NCBI RefSeq assembly: GCF_021044935.1
Contig: NZ_JAJNMP010000004.1
Coordinates: 434,001-498,000 of the forward strand
Source: Agromyces cavernae
GTDB taxonomy: Bacteria; Actinomycetota; Actinomycetes; Actinomycetales; Microbacteriaceae
DNA: 64,000 nt
Reading direction: 5' to 3'
Below, piece after piece: positions 43,018-51,496 of the stretch. The position numbers were made by a program, and so were the translations under genes. The notes beneath the pieces were generated by a model. It searched no databases, was not told where the DNA came from, and was given only the letters and a program-made list of their open reading frames with translations. The stretch's first letter is position 1. Each line of letters starts with the position of its first letter.

Positions 43018-43750
43018 TTCGGCGGATCTCCTTCCGGAGCTGTTCCGTGATCTCGATCGAGAGCGCCGCGACCTCGGGCGACTCGATGCGGCGCCCGGAT
43101 GTCTCGGCGATGCGCCACTCGCCCGCGACTCGGCCGGGCCGGGACGACAGGAGGACGACCCGTTGCCCGAGCCGAGCAGCTTCGCGGACATTGTGTGTGA
43201 CGAAGACGATGGTGCGGCCCGTCTGGCGCCATACGCGCTCGAGCTCCTCGTGCAGGAGGTCGCGCGTGATCGCGTCGAGCGCGGCGAACGGCTCGTCCAT
43301 GAGGAGCACGGGCCTGTCCTGCGCGAGGGCCCGGGCCAGGGCGACGCGCTGGCGCATCCCGCCCGACAGCTCGTGCGGGCGCTTCTCGGCGGCATCCGCG
43401 AGGTTGACGACGTCGAGAAGTTCGAGTGCTCCGCTGCGACGGGCGGTTCGCGGCACTCCGCGCAGGCGCAGCGCAAGTTCCACGTTCTGCCGGGCGGTGA
43501 GCCACGGCATGAGGGCTGACTCCTGGAACATCACGGCGGCGCCTTCGGTGGGCGCGTCGATCGTGCCCGTCGTCGGCCGATCGAGCCCCGCGATGAGGTT
43601 CAGCAGCGTCGACTTGCCGCAGCCGGAGGCGCCGAGCAGGCAGACGAACTCACCCGACCCGATGTCGAGGTTCACGTCGTCGAGCACGAGGGGGCCGGCG
43701 CCGAAGCGCTTGCCGAGGTGCTCGATGCGGATGGCCGTCTGCCCGCTCAT
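43007..43750 (-). CDS. ABC transporter ATP-binding protein, SsuB/TauB type
   Basis: ATPase energising the sulfonate/taurine-type importer, 247 residues. Walker A 'GASGCGKST' (40-48), Q-loop 'VMFQESALMPWLTARQNVEL', signature 'LSGGMRQRVALARALAQ', Walker B 'VLLMDEPFAALD', and H-loop 'VFVTHNVREA' are all intact. It begins 10 nt after the binding-protein gene and overlaps the permease gene by 11 nt. It belongs to the nitrate/sulfonate/taurine ATPase group; the sulfur context favours a sulfur compound. Confidence 0.92.
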   Translation of the reverse strand: MSGQTAIRIEHLGKRFGAGPLVLDDVNLDIGSGEFVCLLGASGCGKSTLLNLIAGLDRPTTGTIDAPTEGAAVMFQESALMPWLTARQNVELALRLRGVPRTARRSGALELLDVVNLADAAEKRPHELSGGMRQRVALARALAQDRPVLLMDEPFAALDAITRDLLHEELERVWRQTGRTIVFVTHNVREAARLGQRVVLLSSRPGRVAGEWRIAETSGRRIESPEVAALSIEITEQLRKEIRRNAA

Positions 43751-43759
43751 GGTCCGCTC

Positions 43760-44872
43760 CTATTGCTCGCCGAGGTCGCCGGCCGAGACCGGGTCGGCGC
43801 CGTCGCCTTCGAGCAGCCCGTTCAGCAGGCGCAGGTCGAAGAGCCCCTCGATCGAGCCGTCCTTCTGCGTGCCCGCTTCAAGTCCGTTCTCGACGAGCGT
43901 CGTGAACGTCTCCGCGTGCGGGTCGACCGAGAAGCTGACGTGCTCGAGGGCGCGCGTGATGACCTCATCGGCGAGCGGCTTGCCCGTCTCGGCCTCGAGG
44001 GCGGCGTTGATCACCGTGGGGGCGTCTGCGGCGTTCTCGTCGAGCCAGGTGACCGATGCCAGGTGGCCGTCGAGCAGCGCCTCGACGGTCTGTGGGTGCT
44101 CGGCGAGGAAGTCGGCGTTCACGAGCAGCACGGTCGTCGGGAAGTTCCCGCCCTCCCAGAGGTCGGCCTCGTCGACGAGCACCTGCGCGCCGGCGTCGAC
44201 GATGAGCCGGGAGACCCACGGCTCCGGCAACCACGCGCCGTCGAGCCCGCCCTGCTGGAACAGGGTGAGGGTCTGCGCGTTCTCGGTCGGCGTGATGTGC
44301 ACGTCGCCGCCGCCGGTGGTGTCGGTCTCGAAGCCCTCGTCGGCGAGCCACGAGCGCAGCGCGACATCCTGCGTGTTGCCCAACTGCGGCGTCGCGAGCG
44401 TCGTGCCTTCGAGGTCCTCCGGCGATTCGATGCCGTCGCGCACGACGAGCGCCGCACCACCGGTCGCGGCGCCCGCGACGATGCGCGCCGACTGACCGCC
44501 CGACTGGATGAACGTGTTGATCGACGGGTTCGGCCCGATGTACGTCGCGTCGATCGCGCCGGCCGAGAGCGCCTCGATCGCTGCCGGACCTGCGTTGAAC
44601 ACCTGGGTGCTCAGCTTCGTCTCGCCGAGGGCGTCCTCGAACAAGCCCTCCTCGAGGCCGACGAGCGCCGGCGCGTGCGTGACGTTGGCGAAGTAGCCGA
44701 GGCGCAGCTCTTCGGCAGGCGAACCGGCGGCGGCCGCGTCGTCCGCAGCGGTCTCGCCCGACGCGGACTGGGCGCTGCAGCCGGTGAGCACGGCTGAGGC
44801 GACGATCGCACCGGCCATCATCATTCCGCCGACCAGGCCGAGGCGGGAACGGACGCGGGATGTGGCGTTCAT
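43760..44872 (-). CDS. ABC transporter substrate-binding lipoprotein, SsuA/TauA type
   Basis: Membrane-anchored receptor for the SsuBC-like importer, 370 residues with lipobox LTGC (Cys32). The mature part starts 'LRLGYFANVTHAPALVGLEEG' (split by the fold), characteristic of NMT1/SsuA proteins. Further landmarks are 'IDATYIGPNPSINTFIQSGG' and 'GGLDGAWLPEPWVSRLI'. The start overlaps the cysN stop by 4 nt, placing it inside the sulfate-assimilation operon. The ligand is unproven: sulfonate or another sulfur oxyanion. Confidence 0.9.
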   Translation of the reverse strand: MNATSRVRSRLGLVGGMMMAGAIVASAVLTGCSAQSASGETAADDAAAAGSPAEELRLGYFANVTHAPALVGLEEGLFEDALGETKLSTQVFNAGPAAIEALSAGAIDATYIGPNPSINTFIQSGGQSARIVAGAATGGAALVVRDGIESPEDLEGTTLATPQLGNTQDVALRSWLADEGFETDTTGGGDVHITPTENAQTLTLFQQGGLDGAWLPEPWVSRLIVDAGAQVLVDEADLWEGGNFPTTVLLVNADFLAEHPQTVEALLDGHLASVTWLDENAADAPTVINAALEAETGKPLADEVITRALEHVSFSVDPHAETFTTLVENGLEAGTQKDGSIEGLFDLRLLNGLLEGDGADPVSAGDLGEQ

Positions 44873-46221
44873 GCTGTTGCTCCTTCTGGGGTGGCGGTGC
44901 GGATGGGGGTTCCCGTCGCGGGTGCGGCGGGGTCGGTGACGATCGCGGCCGCGAGGGTCGCGCCGTCCTGCGGGTGGATCACGAGGAACGCACCCGCACG
45001 TCGGTGGTCGGCATAGGGCTCGACGGGGAGCTCGGCCGAGAGCTTGAGGGCCACCTGGCCGATATCGTTGGCCTCGAGCCGGTCGGCCGGCTCGAGCGCG
45101 AGCGTGGCGAGGTCGCGCCGACCGTGCACGGCCGTGACGAGCGCCTGCGCGGTGGAGGTGCCGGTCTTCACGAGCACGCGCGCACCGGGCACGAGCGGCC
45201 GTGGGTCGAGCTGGAAGACCGACGCGTCGAGCTCGCGGCGCGCGACGGGCAATGAACCGGATGCCGCGATCACGGCGCCGCGCGCCGCGTCGAGCTCATC
45301 GGCGAGCCGAAGCGACACCGATTGCGGCGCCGACGCGGAGTCGAGCTCGAGCGGACCCGCGTCGATGCCGACGACCGTGGTCGTCGCGCCGCCCGGGAAC
45401 ACCTGCACGGGATCGCCGACGCGCACGGTGCCCGAGGCGATGCGCCCGGCGAAGGCGCGGTAGTCGCGGAAGCGCTCGGGGTCGGCGACGTCGGGAGCGA
45501 GTGCGCCCTGCGGGCGGATGACGAACTGCACCGGCATCCGCAGCGCTTCGAGCTCGGTCTCGATCTCGTCGAGCGACGGGAGGGCCTCGAGCAGCTCGAG
45601 CAGCGCGGGCCCCTCGTACCAGGGCGTGTTCGCCGACCGGTCCACGACGTTGTCGCCCGCCAGGGCCGAGACCGGGATGACGTGCGCGCCGGGCAGGCCG
45701 AGCTCGCGCGTGAGCGCCGTGACCTCGTCGGCGACGCGCGTGAACGCCGCCTCCGCGTAGTCGAGGAGGTCGATCTTGTTCACCGCGACGATCACGTGCG
45801 GAACGCGAAGCAGCTGCACGACGGCGAGGTGGCGTCGGGTCTGCTCGAGCACGCCCTTGCGCGCGTCGACGAGCACGACGACGGCGTCGGCAGTGGTGGC
45901 GCCCGTGACCATGTTGCGCGTGTACTGCACGTGGCCGGGGCAGTCGGCGAGGATGAACGACCGGCGACCCGTGGCGAAGTATCGATAGGCGACGTCGATC
46001 GTGATGCCCTGCTCGCGCTCGGCGCGCAGACCATCGGTGAGCAGCGCGAAGTCGATCGCGCCGGGCTCGCCGCCGAAGCCGCGCTCGGCCGACGTCCGGG
46101 CGACGGATTCGAGCTGATCGGCGAGGATGGCCTTCGAGTCGTGCAGCAGGCGGCCCACGAGGGTCGACTTGCCATCGTCGACCGAGCCGGCCGTCGCGAA
46201 CCGGAACAACGCGTCGCTCAT
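44869..46221 (-). CDS. cysN: Sulfate adenylyltransferase large subunit (GTPase)
   Basis: GTP-driven subunit of ATP sulfurylase, which activates sulfate to adenylylsulfate with CysD. It has 450 residues and an EF-Tu-like GTPase: G1 'GSVDDGKSTLVGRLLHDS' (12-29), switch 'EREQGITIDVAYRYF', G3 'DCPGHVQYTRNM', G4 'NKID'. There is no fused APS kinase domain, so it is CysN rather than NodQ/CysNC. Its ATG shares one base with the cysD stop. Confidence 0.95.
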   Translation of the reverse strand: MSDALFRFATAGSVDDGKSTLVGRLLHDSKAILADQLESVARTSAERGFGGEPGAIDFALLTDGLRAEREQGITIDVAYRYFATGRRSFILADCPGHVQYTRNMVTGATTADAVVVLVDARKGVLEQTRRHLAVVQLLRVPHVIVAVNKIDLLDYAEAAFTRVADEVTALTRELGLPGAHVIPVSALAGDNVVDRSANTPWYEGPALLELLEALPSLDEIETELEALRMPVQFVIRPQGALAPDVADPERFRDYRAFAGRIASGTVRVGDPVQVFPGGATTTVVGIDAGPLELDSASAPQSVSLRLADELDAARGAVIAASGSLPVARRELDASVFQLDPRPLVPGARVLVKTGTSTAQALVTAVHGRRDLATLALEPADRLEANDIGQVALKLSAELPVEPYADHRRAGAFLVIHPQDGATLAAAIVTDPAAPATGTPIRTATPEGATA

Positions 46222-47231
46222 CAGAAGTACCCGTCCTTCTTGCGATCCTCCATGGCGGCCTCCGAGATGCGGTCGTCGGCGCGCGTCGCGCCCCGCTCGG
46301 TGAGGGTCGACGTGGCCACCTCGCGCACGACGTCGGCGACGGATGCCGCGTCGGATTCGACCGCGCCCGTGCAGCTCATGTCGCCCACCGTGCGGTAGCG
46401 CACCCTGCGGCGCCCGATCGCCTCGCCGGGGAGGGCCGGCGAGACCTCCGAGACCGCGCGCCACATGCCGTCGCGGCGGTACACCTCGCGCTCGTGTGCG
46501 TAGTAGAGCGGCGGCAGCTCGATGCCCTCGCGCTCGATGTAGCGCCACACGTCGAGCTCGGTCCAGTTCGAGATCGGGAATGCCCGCACGTGCTGGCCCA
46601 CGGTGTGGCGCCCGTTGTAGAGGTCCCAGAGCTCGGGACGCTGGTTGCGCGGGTCCCACTGGCCGAACTCGTCGCGCAGGCTCAGGATGCGCTCTTTCGC
46701 GCGGGCCTTGTCCTCGTCGCGGCGGGCGCCGCCGAACACGGCGTCGTGGCGTCCAGCCGCGATCGCGTCGAGCAGAGGCTGGGTCTGCAGCGGATTGCGG
46801 GTGCCGTCGGCGCGCTCCTGCAGGCGGCCGTCGTCGATGTAGTCCTGCACGGCGGCCACGTCGAGCCGGAGCCCGAGGCGCTCGACCGTGCGGTCGCGGA
46901 AGTCGATGACCTCGGGGAAGTTGTGCCCCGTGTCGACGTGCAGCACCGGGAACGGCACCTTCGCCGGCCAGAACGCCTTCGCGGCAAGGTGCAGCACGAC
47001 CACGGAGTCCTTGCCACCCGAGAACAACAGCACGGGCCGCTCGAACTCGGCCACCACCTCGCGGATGATGTGGATCGACTCCGACTCGAGGGCGTCGAGC
47101 GTGGAGAGCGCCCGACTCGCGGGTTGAGGAGCGACCGAAGGACGCGTCTCGAAACCCGCCTGCGCAGACGGGTTTCGAGACGGTCGCTGCGCGACCTCCT
47201 CAACCCGCGGGTGTGTCGTGGTCTCGCTCAT
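46221..47231 (-). CDS. cysD: Sulfate adenylyltransferase small subunit with a repeat-derived N-terminus
   Basis: Catalytic ATP sulfurylase subunit, 336 residues. The PP-loop is 'LLFSGGKDSVVVLHLA'; 'VLHVDTGHNFPEVIDFRD', 'GGARRDEDKARAKERI', 'FPISNWTELDVWRYI' and 'RYRTVGDMSCTGAVES' are canonical. The family normally starts close to 'LDALESESIHIIREV', here at about residue 44. The extra N-terminal residues 8-38 are coded by a REP-like inverted repeat (47118-47209). The ATG at 47231 overlaps the cysH stop by 4 nt, supporting translation through the repeat. Confidence 0.95.
   Translation of the reverse strand: MSETTTHPRVEEVAQRPSRNPSAQAGFETRPSVAPQPASRALSTLDALESESIHIIREVVAEFERPVLLFSGGKDSVVVLHLAAKAFWPAKVPFPVLHVDTGHNFPEVIDFRDRTVERLGLRLDVAAVQDYIDDGRLQERADGTRNPLQTQPLLDAIAAGRHDAVFGGARRDEDKARAKERILSLRDEFGQWDPRNQRPELWDLYNGRHTVGQHVRAFPISNWTELDVWRYIEREGIELPPLYYAHEREVYRRDGMWRAVSEVSPALPGEAIGRRRVRYRTVGDMSCTGAVESDAASVADVVREVATSTLTERGATRADDRISEAAMEDRKKDGYF
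47118..47209. repeat. Complete REP-like inverted repeat inside cysD
   Basis: Outer arms CGCGGGTTGAGGAG (47118-47131) / CTCCTCAACCCGCG (47196-47209) and inner arms CGTCTCGAAACCCG (47145-47158) / CGGGTTTCGAGACG (47169-47182) are each perfect over 14 bp. It is the clearest full-length copy in the window, and it is translated without a stop as residues about 8-38 of CysD. Confidence 0.92.
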
Positions 47232-48034
47232 AGGTGCAACCCGCATTCCGTCTTCGCGAGGCCGGCCCAACGGCCCGACCTCGGGTCTTCGCCCGCGGCG
47301 ACGGGCTTCGTGCACGGCTCGCAGCCGATCGAGGGGTAGCCGTGCGACATCAGGAGGTTCACGGGCACCTGGTGCGCGCCGGCGTAGTCGAGGAGCTCGT
47401 CGAACGTCCACGCCGCGAGCGGGTTGACCTTCACGAGTCCGTTGCGCTCGTCCCACTGCACGAGGGGCGTGTTCGAGCGGGTCGGTGCCTCCTCGCGGCG
47501 CACGCCCGTGAACCACACCTCGTACCCGCCGAGCGCGCGCTGCAACGGCTCGACCTTGCGGCGGGCGCAGCACAGGCCCGGGTCTCTCGCGAAGAGCTCG
47601 GCTCCGAACTCGGCGTCCTGCTCGGCGACGGTCTGCTCGGGCAGCACGTCGACAATGCGCACGTCGAGGGCGCGGGCGACCTCGTCGCGCGTCACGTACG
47701 TCTCGGGGAAGTGGTATCCGGTGTCGAGGAACAGCACGTCGACACCGGGCAGCTGCTCGGCGATGACGTGCGGCAGCACGGCGTCGGCCATCGAGCAGGC
47801 CACCGCTGCGGCATCCGTCGCGAAATGCTCTGCGACCCAGGCGACGACGTCGCCGGCGGATGCCTCGTGGGCGGTGCTGCTGCCGAGCTCGAGGTTGCCC
47901 GCCTCGGCGAGGGCCCGCAGCTCGTCGCGCGACCGCAATCCCGTCGGTCGAGTAGGGCGCGAAGCCCCCGTATCGAGACCCGTGGTGGTCTCCATGCGCT
48001 CCTCCGGCGCCCGACCGACGTTTCGCGCGCTCAT
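47228..48034 (-). CDS. cysH: Adenylylsulfate (APS/PAPS) reductase
   Basis: Thiol-dependent reductase releasing sulfite from activated sulfate. It has 268 residues. The pyrophosphatase-like core has 'VLFLDTGYHFPETY' and 'WFTGVRREE'. Two cysteine pairs, 'GLCCARRKVEPL' and 'GCEPCTKPV', are the [4Fe-4S] ligands of APS-type reductases, and 'TECGLH' is the C-terminal catalytic cysteine. No APS kinase (cysC) is seen, which agrees with APS as substrate. The ATG at 48034 overlaps the sulfite reductase stop by 4 nt. Residues about 19-31 come from a REP-like arm. Confidence 0.94.
   Translation of the reverse strand: MSARNVGRAPEERMETTTGLDTGASRPTRPTGLRSRDELRALAEAGNLELGSSTAHEASAGDVVAWVAEHFATDAAAVACSMADAVLPHVIAEQLPGVDVLFLDTGYHFPETYVTRDEVARALDVRIVDVLPEQTVAEQDAEFGAELFARDPGLCCARRKVEPLQRALGGYEVWFTGVRREEAPTRSNTPLVQWDERNGLVKVNPLAAWTFDELLDYAGAHQVPVNLLMSHGYPSIGCEPCTKPVAAGEDPRSGRWAGLAKTECGLHL
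47943..47980. repeat. REP-like half element inside the cysH N-terminus
   Basis: GTCGGTCGAGTAGGGCGCG...CGTATCGAGACC, the same half-element as 41946-41983 and 35793-35829 with small changes. It is read in a frame that avoids the TAG of its plus strand and encodes residues about 19-31 of CysH. Confidence 0.85.
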
Positions 48035-49764
48035 CGCAGGGCCTCCTCGTCGGCTCGGTGCGCCCACTCGGCGAACGTCTCGTCGGCCGCGGCGTCACGC
48101 TCGTCGAGGAAGCGGGTGACGACACGGTCGACGTAGTCGGCGATGCCGTCGGCGGTCACCTTCAGGCCGCGTACGGTGCGGCCGAGACCGGCTTCGTCGC
48201 GGTCGCGCGAGGCGAGCCCGCCGCCGAGGTGCACCTGGTAGCCGGGAACCTGCTCGCCCGAGTCGTCCATGATGAGCTGGCCCTTGAGCCCGATGTCGGC
48301 GGTCTGGATCCGCGCGCACGAGTTGGGGCATCCGTTCACGTGCAGGCTGATCGGGTGCGGCAGGTCGAAGGCGGCCAGCCGCTCTTCGAGGTCGAGCACC
48401 GCAGCCGTCGCGTACGCCTTGGTCTCGACGATCGCGAGCTTGCAGAACTCGATGCCCGTGCACGCGATCGTGCCGCGGCGGATGAGGCTCGGTCGGGCCG
48501 ACAGGCCCAGTTCGTCGAGGCCCTCGATGAGCGACTCGACCCGGTCCTCGGGGATGTCGAGGATGACGACCTTCTGGTGCGGCGTGGTGCGCAGCCGGGT
48601 CGACCCGTGGGCCTCGACGAGGTCTGCGAGCCGCGACAGGATCGGGCCCGACACACGACCGACGATGGGCGTCGCGCCGACGTAGAACCGTCCGTCCTTC
48701 TGCCGGTGCACGCCGACGTGATCGCCCTGCGCCACCGGCTTCGGCGCGGCCGGGCCGTCGGGCAGGGCGTAGCCGAGGTACTCGGTCTCGAGCACGTCGC
48801 GGAACTTTTCCGTGCCCCAGTCGGCGAGCAGGAACTTCAGGCGTGCCTTGTTGCGCAGGCGCCGGTAGCCGTAGTCACGGAAGATCTGCGCGACGCCGTG
48901 CCACGCATCGGCCACGCGGTCGGGCGACACGAACACACCGAGTCGCTCGGCCAGCCGCGGCGCCGTCGACAGGCCTCCGCCGACCCACAGGTCGTACCCG
49001 ATGCCCAGCGACGGGTGCTCGACCGCGACGAACGCGACGTCGTTGATCTCGTGCACGACGTCCTGGCTGGCGTGGCCGGTGATGGCCGACTTGAACTTGC
49101 GCGGCAGGTTCGCGAGCGATTCGTCGCCGATGAAGCGGCTCGTGATCTCGTCGATCTGCGGCGTCGGGTCGATGAGCTCGTCGGCGGCGATGCCGGCGAC
49201 CGGGGAGCCGAGGACGACGCGGGGCACGTCACCGCACGCCTCGGTGGTGCCGAGTCCGACGGCCTCGAGCCGGCGCCAGATCTCGGGCACGTCCTCGACG
49301 CGGATCCAGTGCAGCTGCACGTTCTGCCGGTCGGTGAGGTCGGCGGTGTCGCGCCCGAACTCGGTCGAGATGCCGCCGATGACCCGCAACTGCTCGGTCG
49401 TGAGCTGCCCGCCGTCGATGCGGACGCGCAGCATGAAGTACTCGTCTTCGAGCTCGTGCGGCTCGAGCGTGGCGGTCCTGCCGCCGTCGATGCCGGGCTT
49501 GCGCTGCGTGTAGAGGCCCCACCACCGGAACCGTCCGTGCAGATCGGTCGGGTCGATGCTCTGGAACCCGCTCGCCGCGTAGACCTTCTCGATGCGCTCG
49601 CGCACGGCGAGGCCGCCGTCCTCCTGCTTCCACACCTCGTTGGCGTTGAGCGGTGCCGTGCCGTCGACCTTCCACTGCCCGTGCGGACGGCTCGCCGGAC
49701 GCGGCGCACGCTCGCCGGAACGAGCTGCCGGCCGGGCCGGCGCTTCGATCGTCTCCTGCGTCAT
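48031..49764 (-). CDS. Ferredoxin-dependent sulfite reductase (nitrite/sulfite reductase family)
   Basis: Siroheme/[4Fe-4S] enzyme reducing sulfite to sulfide by six electrons. It has 577 residues with the duplicated half-domain architecture: 'EYFMLRVRIDGGQLTTEQL' and 'TDRQNVQLHWIRVEDVPEIW' in the first half, 'RFYVGATPIVGRVSG' and 'RTTPHQKVVILDIPE' in the second. The cluster/siroheme ligands are 'CTGIEFCKLA' and 'NGCPNSCAR' (CxxxxxC...CxxxC). No flavin or NADPH domain is present, so it depends on ferredoxin, consistent with fprA/fdxA at the operon's end. First gene, with GAGGAGAGAC before the ATG. Often annotated cysI or sirA. Confidence 0.94.
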   Translation of the reverse strand: MTQETIEAPARPAARSGERAPRPASRPHGQWKVDGTAPLNANEVWKQEDGGLAVRERIEKVYAASGFQSIDPTDLHGRFRWWGLYTQRKPGIDGGRTATLEPHELEDEYFMLRVRIDGGQLTTEQLRVIGGISTEFGRDTADLTDRQNVQLHWIRVEDVPEIWRRLEAVGLGTTEACGDVPRVVLGSPVAGIAADELIDPTPQIDEITSRFIGDESLANLPRKFKSAITGHASQDVVHEINDVAFVAVEHPSLGIGYDLWVGGGLSTAPRLAERLGVFVSPDRVADAWHGVAQIFRDYGYRRLRNKARLKFLLADWGTEKFRDVLETEYLGYALPDGPAAPKPVAQGDHVGVHRQKDGRFYVGATPIVGRVSGPILSRLADLVEAHGSTRLRTTPHQKVVILDIPEDRVESLIEGLDELGLSARPSLIRRGTIACTGIEFCKLAIVETKAYATAAVLDLEERLAAFDLPHPISLHVNGCPNSCARIQTADIGLKGQLIMDDSGEQVPGYQVHLGGGLASRDRDEAGLGRTVRGLKVTADGIADYVDRVVTRFLDERDAAADETFAEWAHRADEEALR

Positions 49765-50005
49765 GTCTCTCCTCGGTCACCGCGGGACTGCGGGTTTCGA
49801 CCGAGGCTAGGCGGGTTCGTGCGAGGCCGGGGCGCGCGTCGTCACATCACGGCAAGGAAGGCAACACGGGGTCAATCGCGGCAATGCTGCGTCACAATCG
49901 GTTCCGCGCGCCGATCGACGCTATGCTCCGGCGCGGCCGCGAGCGGCGAGCACGAACGGATGTCGCGGGGCTGTTTCCTTCGCTGGCGGATGGCAGTGCT
50001 CCGCC
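49765..50005 (-). promoter_or_regulatory. Leader and promoter region of the sulfur operon
   Basis: Minus-strand ribosome site GAGGAGAGAC adjoins the start codon. TAGCCT (49809-49804) is a possible -10. A TCGGTC...GACCGA inverted repeat (49775-49780 / 49799-49804) overlaps it and could be an operator. Beyond about 49860 the sequence runs towards an IS remnant, and no gene is supported there. Confidence 0.35.
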
Positions 50006-50160
50006 ACCGTCGTGGAACGCTGCTTCAACAAGCTCAACAGTGGCGCGGCATGCGATGCGCTCAGACAAGACCGCCCGGAACTACCACGCCGGGCTCTGTC
50101 TCGCCGTGACCCTGCACCGGCTCCAGACCACACCGATCGACGCTGCCTACACAGGGGTGA
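50006..50160 (+). pseudogene. IS5-like transposase C-terminal remnant, frameshifted
   Basis: The plus strand encodes TVVERCFNKL, then after a shift WRG, then after another shift MRSDKTARNYHAGLCLAVTL, ending near the TGA at 50158-50160. Rejoined, this resembles the conserved C-terminus of IS5-family transposases ('ERCFNKLKQWRG...R.DK.A..Y.A'). Two single-base losses, at the Lys-Gln-Trp codons and at Gly-Ile-Ala, would explain the frames. Only about 50 residues survive. It abuts the DUF1254 gene, marking an old insertion. Confidence 0.7.
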
Positions 50161-51496
50161 CGGCGGGAGGTGCCCACGTGCCGTCGAGGATGCTGTCGTC
50201 CGGCCAGTAGGTGCGCAGGTAGACGGAGAACTCCTCGGCGGGGGCGGGGAGCCAGTTCGAATGCAGGCCCTCATCCTGTGGTGCATCACCGCCGACGAGG
50301 AGCGTGAGGGAGCCGTCGTCCCCGAAGGTGAGGTCCTTGTTCTTCGTGCCCAGCGAGTACCGGTCGAGGTCGTTGGGATGGAAGAAGTGATGCTTGTTGT
50401 AGACCGTCAGCGACCAGAAGCCGCGCACGGGCGGCAGCTGGTCCTTCTCGAACCGCACCGTGTAGGTGCGGGTGCCGTCGAGGCGCTCACCGTCCGCGTC
50501 GAGGTCCTGGTAGAAGTAGGTGGTCTCGGTGGGCGTGTTGACGAAAATGTTCGACTTACCGACGGCCAGGCGCATGAGGTAGTCGGTGCCGAACTGGGCG
50601 CCGTTGCGCTGCGTGGTCCAGTTGTGGGCGACCGGGATGCCGTAGTTGCGGAACTCGAACAACTCCTTCGCCACCGGGTCCGCGTCGATCGCGGCCTGAC
50701 GGCACGCGGCGGCGATCTCATCGTCGTTCTCAGCTGCCGCCAGGACGGCACGGAACCACGAATACATGGCCTCCTCGCCGGGCAGCGGGGGGACCTCATC
50801 CAGCACCTCACCGAATGAGGCGAAGAACGTGGTCGGGTCGACCCACTGCGTCTCCTCCTGCCCGGATGTCGCGTTGGCCTCACCAAACGCCGGCGCCTGT
50901 GACCAGTCGGTGACCTTCATCGTCCCGTCGAAGTCCGCCAGCGGATACACGCTGATCTGGTTGAGGAACGGCTGTACGGACTCTCGGTCCTCGGGCGTAT
51001 CGTCCATGAACACGCGCGGGATCACCACCCCGCACCGCGTGTCGTACCGGAACACCCCTGCGATCCCGTCCGGCACCGCTCCATCCCAGCCCTCCGGAGC
51101 AAGCAGATAGTGGCCCGGCTTCGTGCCATACATCTTCCCGAGCTCGACGAACGAGTCGGTGCGCTGGTTGACGACCTGATACACCCAGAACCGGTCGCCG
51201 AAATCGGGGACCTGGACAACGGCGGGGCCGAGGTTCGCGTCCAATGGGCCGAACCCGTAGACCACATCCTGGTTCGGGCACGCCACGATCCGCTCCTCCG
51301 GCCGGATGTAGTCGTGCAGCATGCCGACATGATTCGGCGGACCCGCGGGCACGATACCGGCCAACAAACCCGGGCCTGGTAGCTGCTCCATGAACACGCG
51401 CCGATTGTGGATATTCGCCAACGGCCATCCCCACAAGTACGCCAGCCTCGCTACCTCTGCCGCGTAGGCCGTCGTCACTCTCTGCTGAACCGTCAT
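50147..51496 (-). CDS. DUF1254/DUF1214 domain protein
   Basis: A 449-residue protein of unknown biochemical role with an N-terminal DUF1254 (residues ~10-140: 'AYLWGWPLANIHNRR', 'PNQDVVYGFGPLDANLGP', 'FWVYQVVNQRTD') and a C-terminal DUF1214 (~335-440: 'GFWSLTVYNKHHFFHPNDLDR', 'LPAPAEEFSVYLRTYWPDDS'). There is no signal peptide, although many relatives are secreted. It starts at an ATG at 51496 and lies beside an IS remnant, so acquisition by transfer is plausible. Its GC is somewhat below that of the core genes. Confidence 0.88.
   Translation of the reverse strand: MTVQQRVTTAYAAEVARLAYLWGWPLANIHNRRVFMEQLPGPGLLAGIVPAGPPNHVGMLHDYIRPEERIVACPNQDVVYGFGPLDANLGPAVVQVPDFGDRFWVYQVVNQRTDSFVELGKMYGTKPGHYLLAPEGWDGAVPDGIAGVFRYDTRCGVVIPRVFMDDTPEDRESVQPFLNQISVYPLADFDGTMKVTDWSQAPAFGEANATSGQEETQWVDPTTFFASFGEVLDEVPPLPGEEAMYSWFRAVLAAAENDDEIAAACRQAAIDADPVAKELFEFRNYGIPVAHNWTTQRNGAQFGTDYLMRLAVGKSNIFVNTPTETTYFYQDLDADGERLDGTRTYTVRFEKDQLPPVRGFWSLTVYNKHHFFHPNDLDRYSLGTKNKDLTFGDDGSLTLLVGGDAPQDEGLHSNWLPAPAEEFSVYLRTYWPDDSILDGTWAPPAVTPV

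Noticed and set aside
49765-49860. SAM or other riboswitch in the sulfur-operon leader
   Set aside because: No conserved riboswitch blocks are present; only a short TCGGTC inverted repeat and a possible -10.
48058-50109. 683-residue plus-strand frame opposite the sulfite reductase
   Set aside because: Shadow of the reductase; only its last codons coincide with the transposase remnant, in the wrong frame for most of it.
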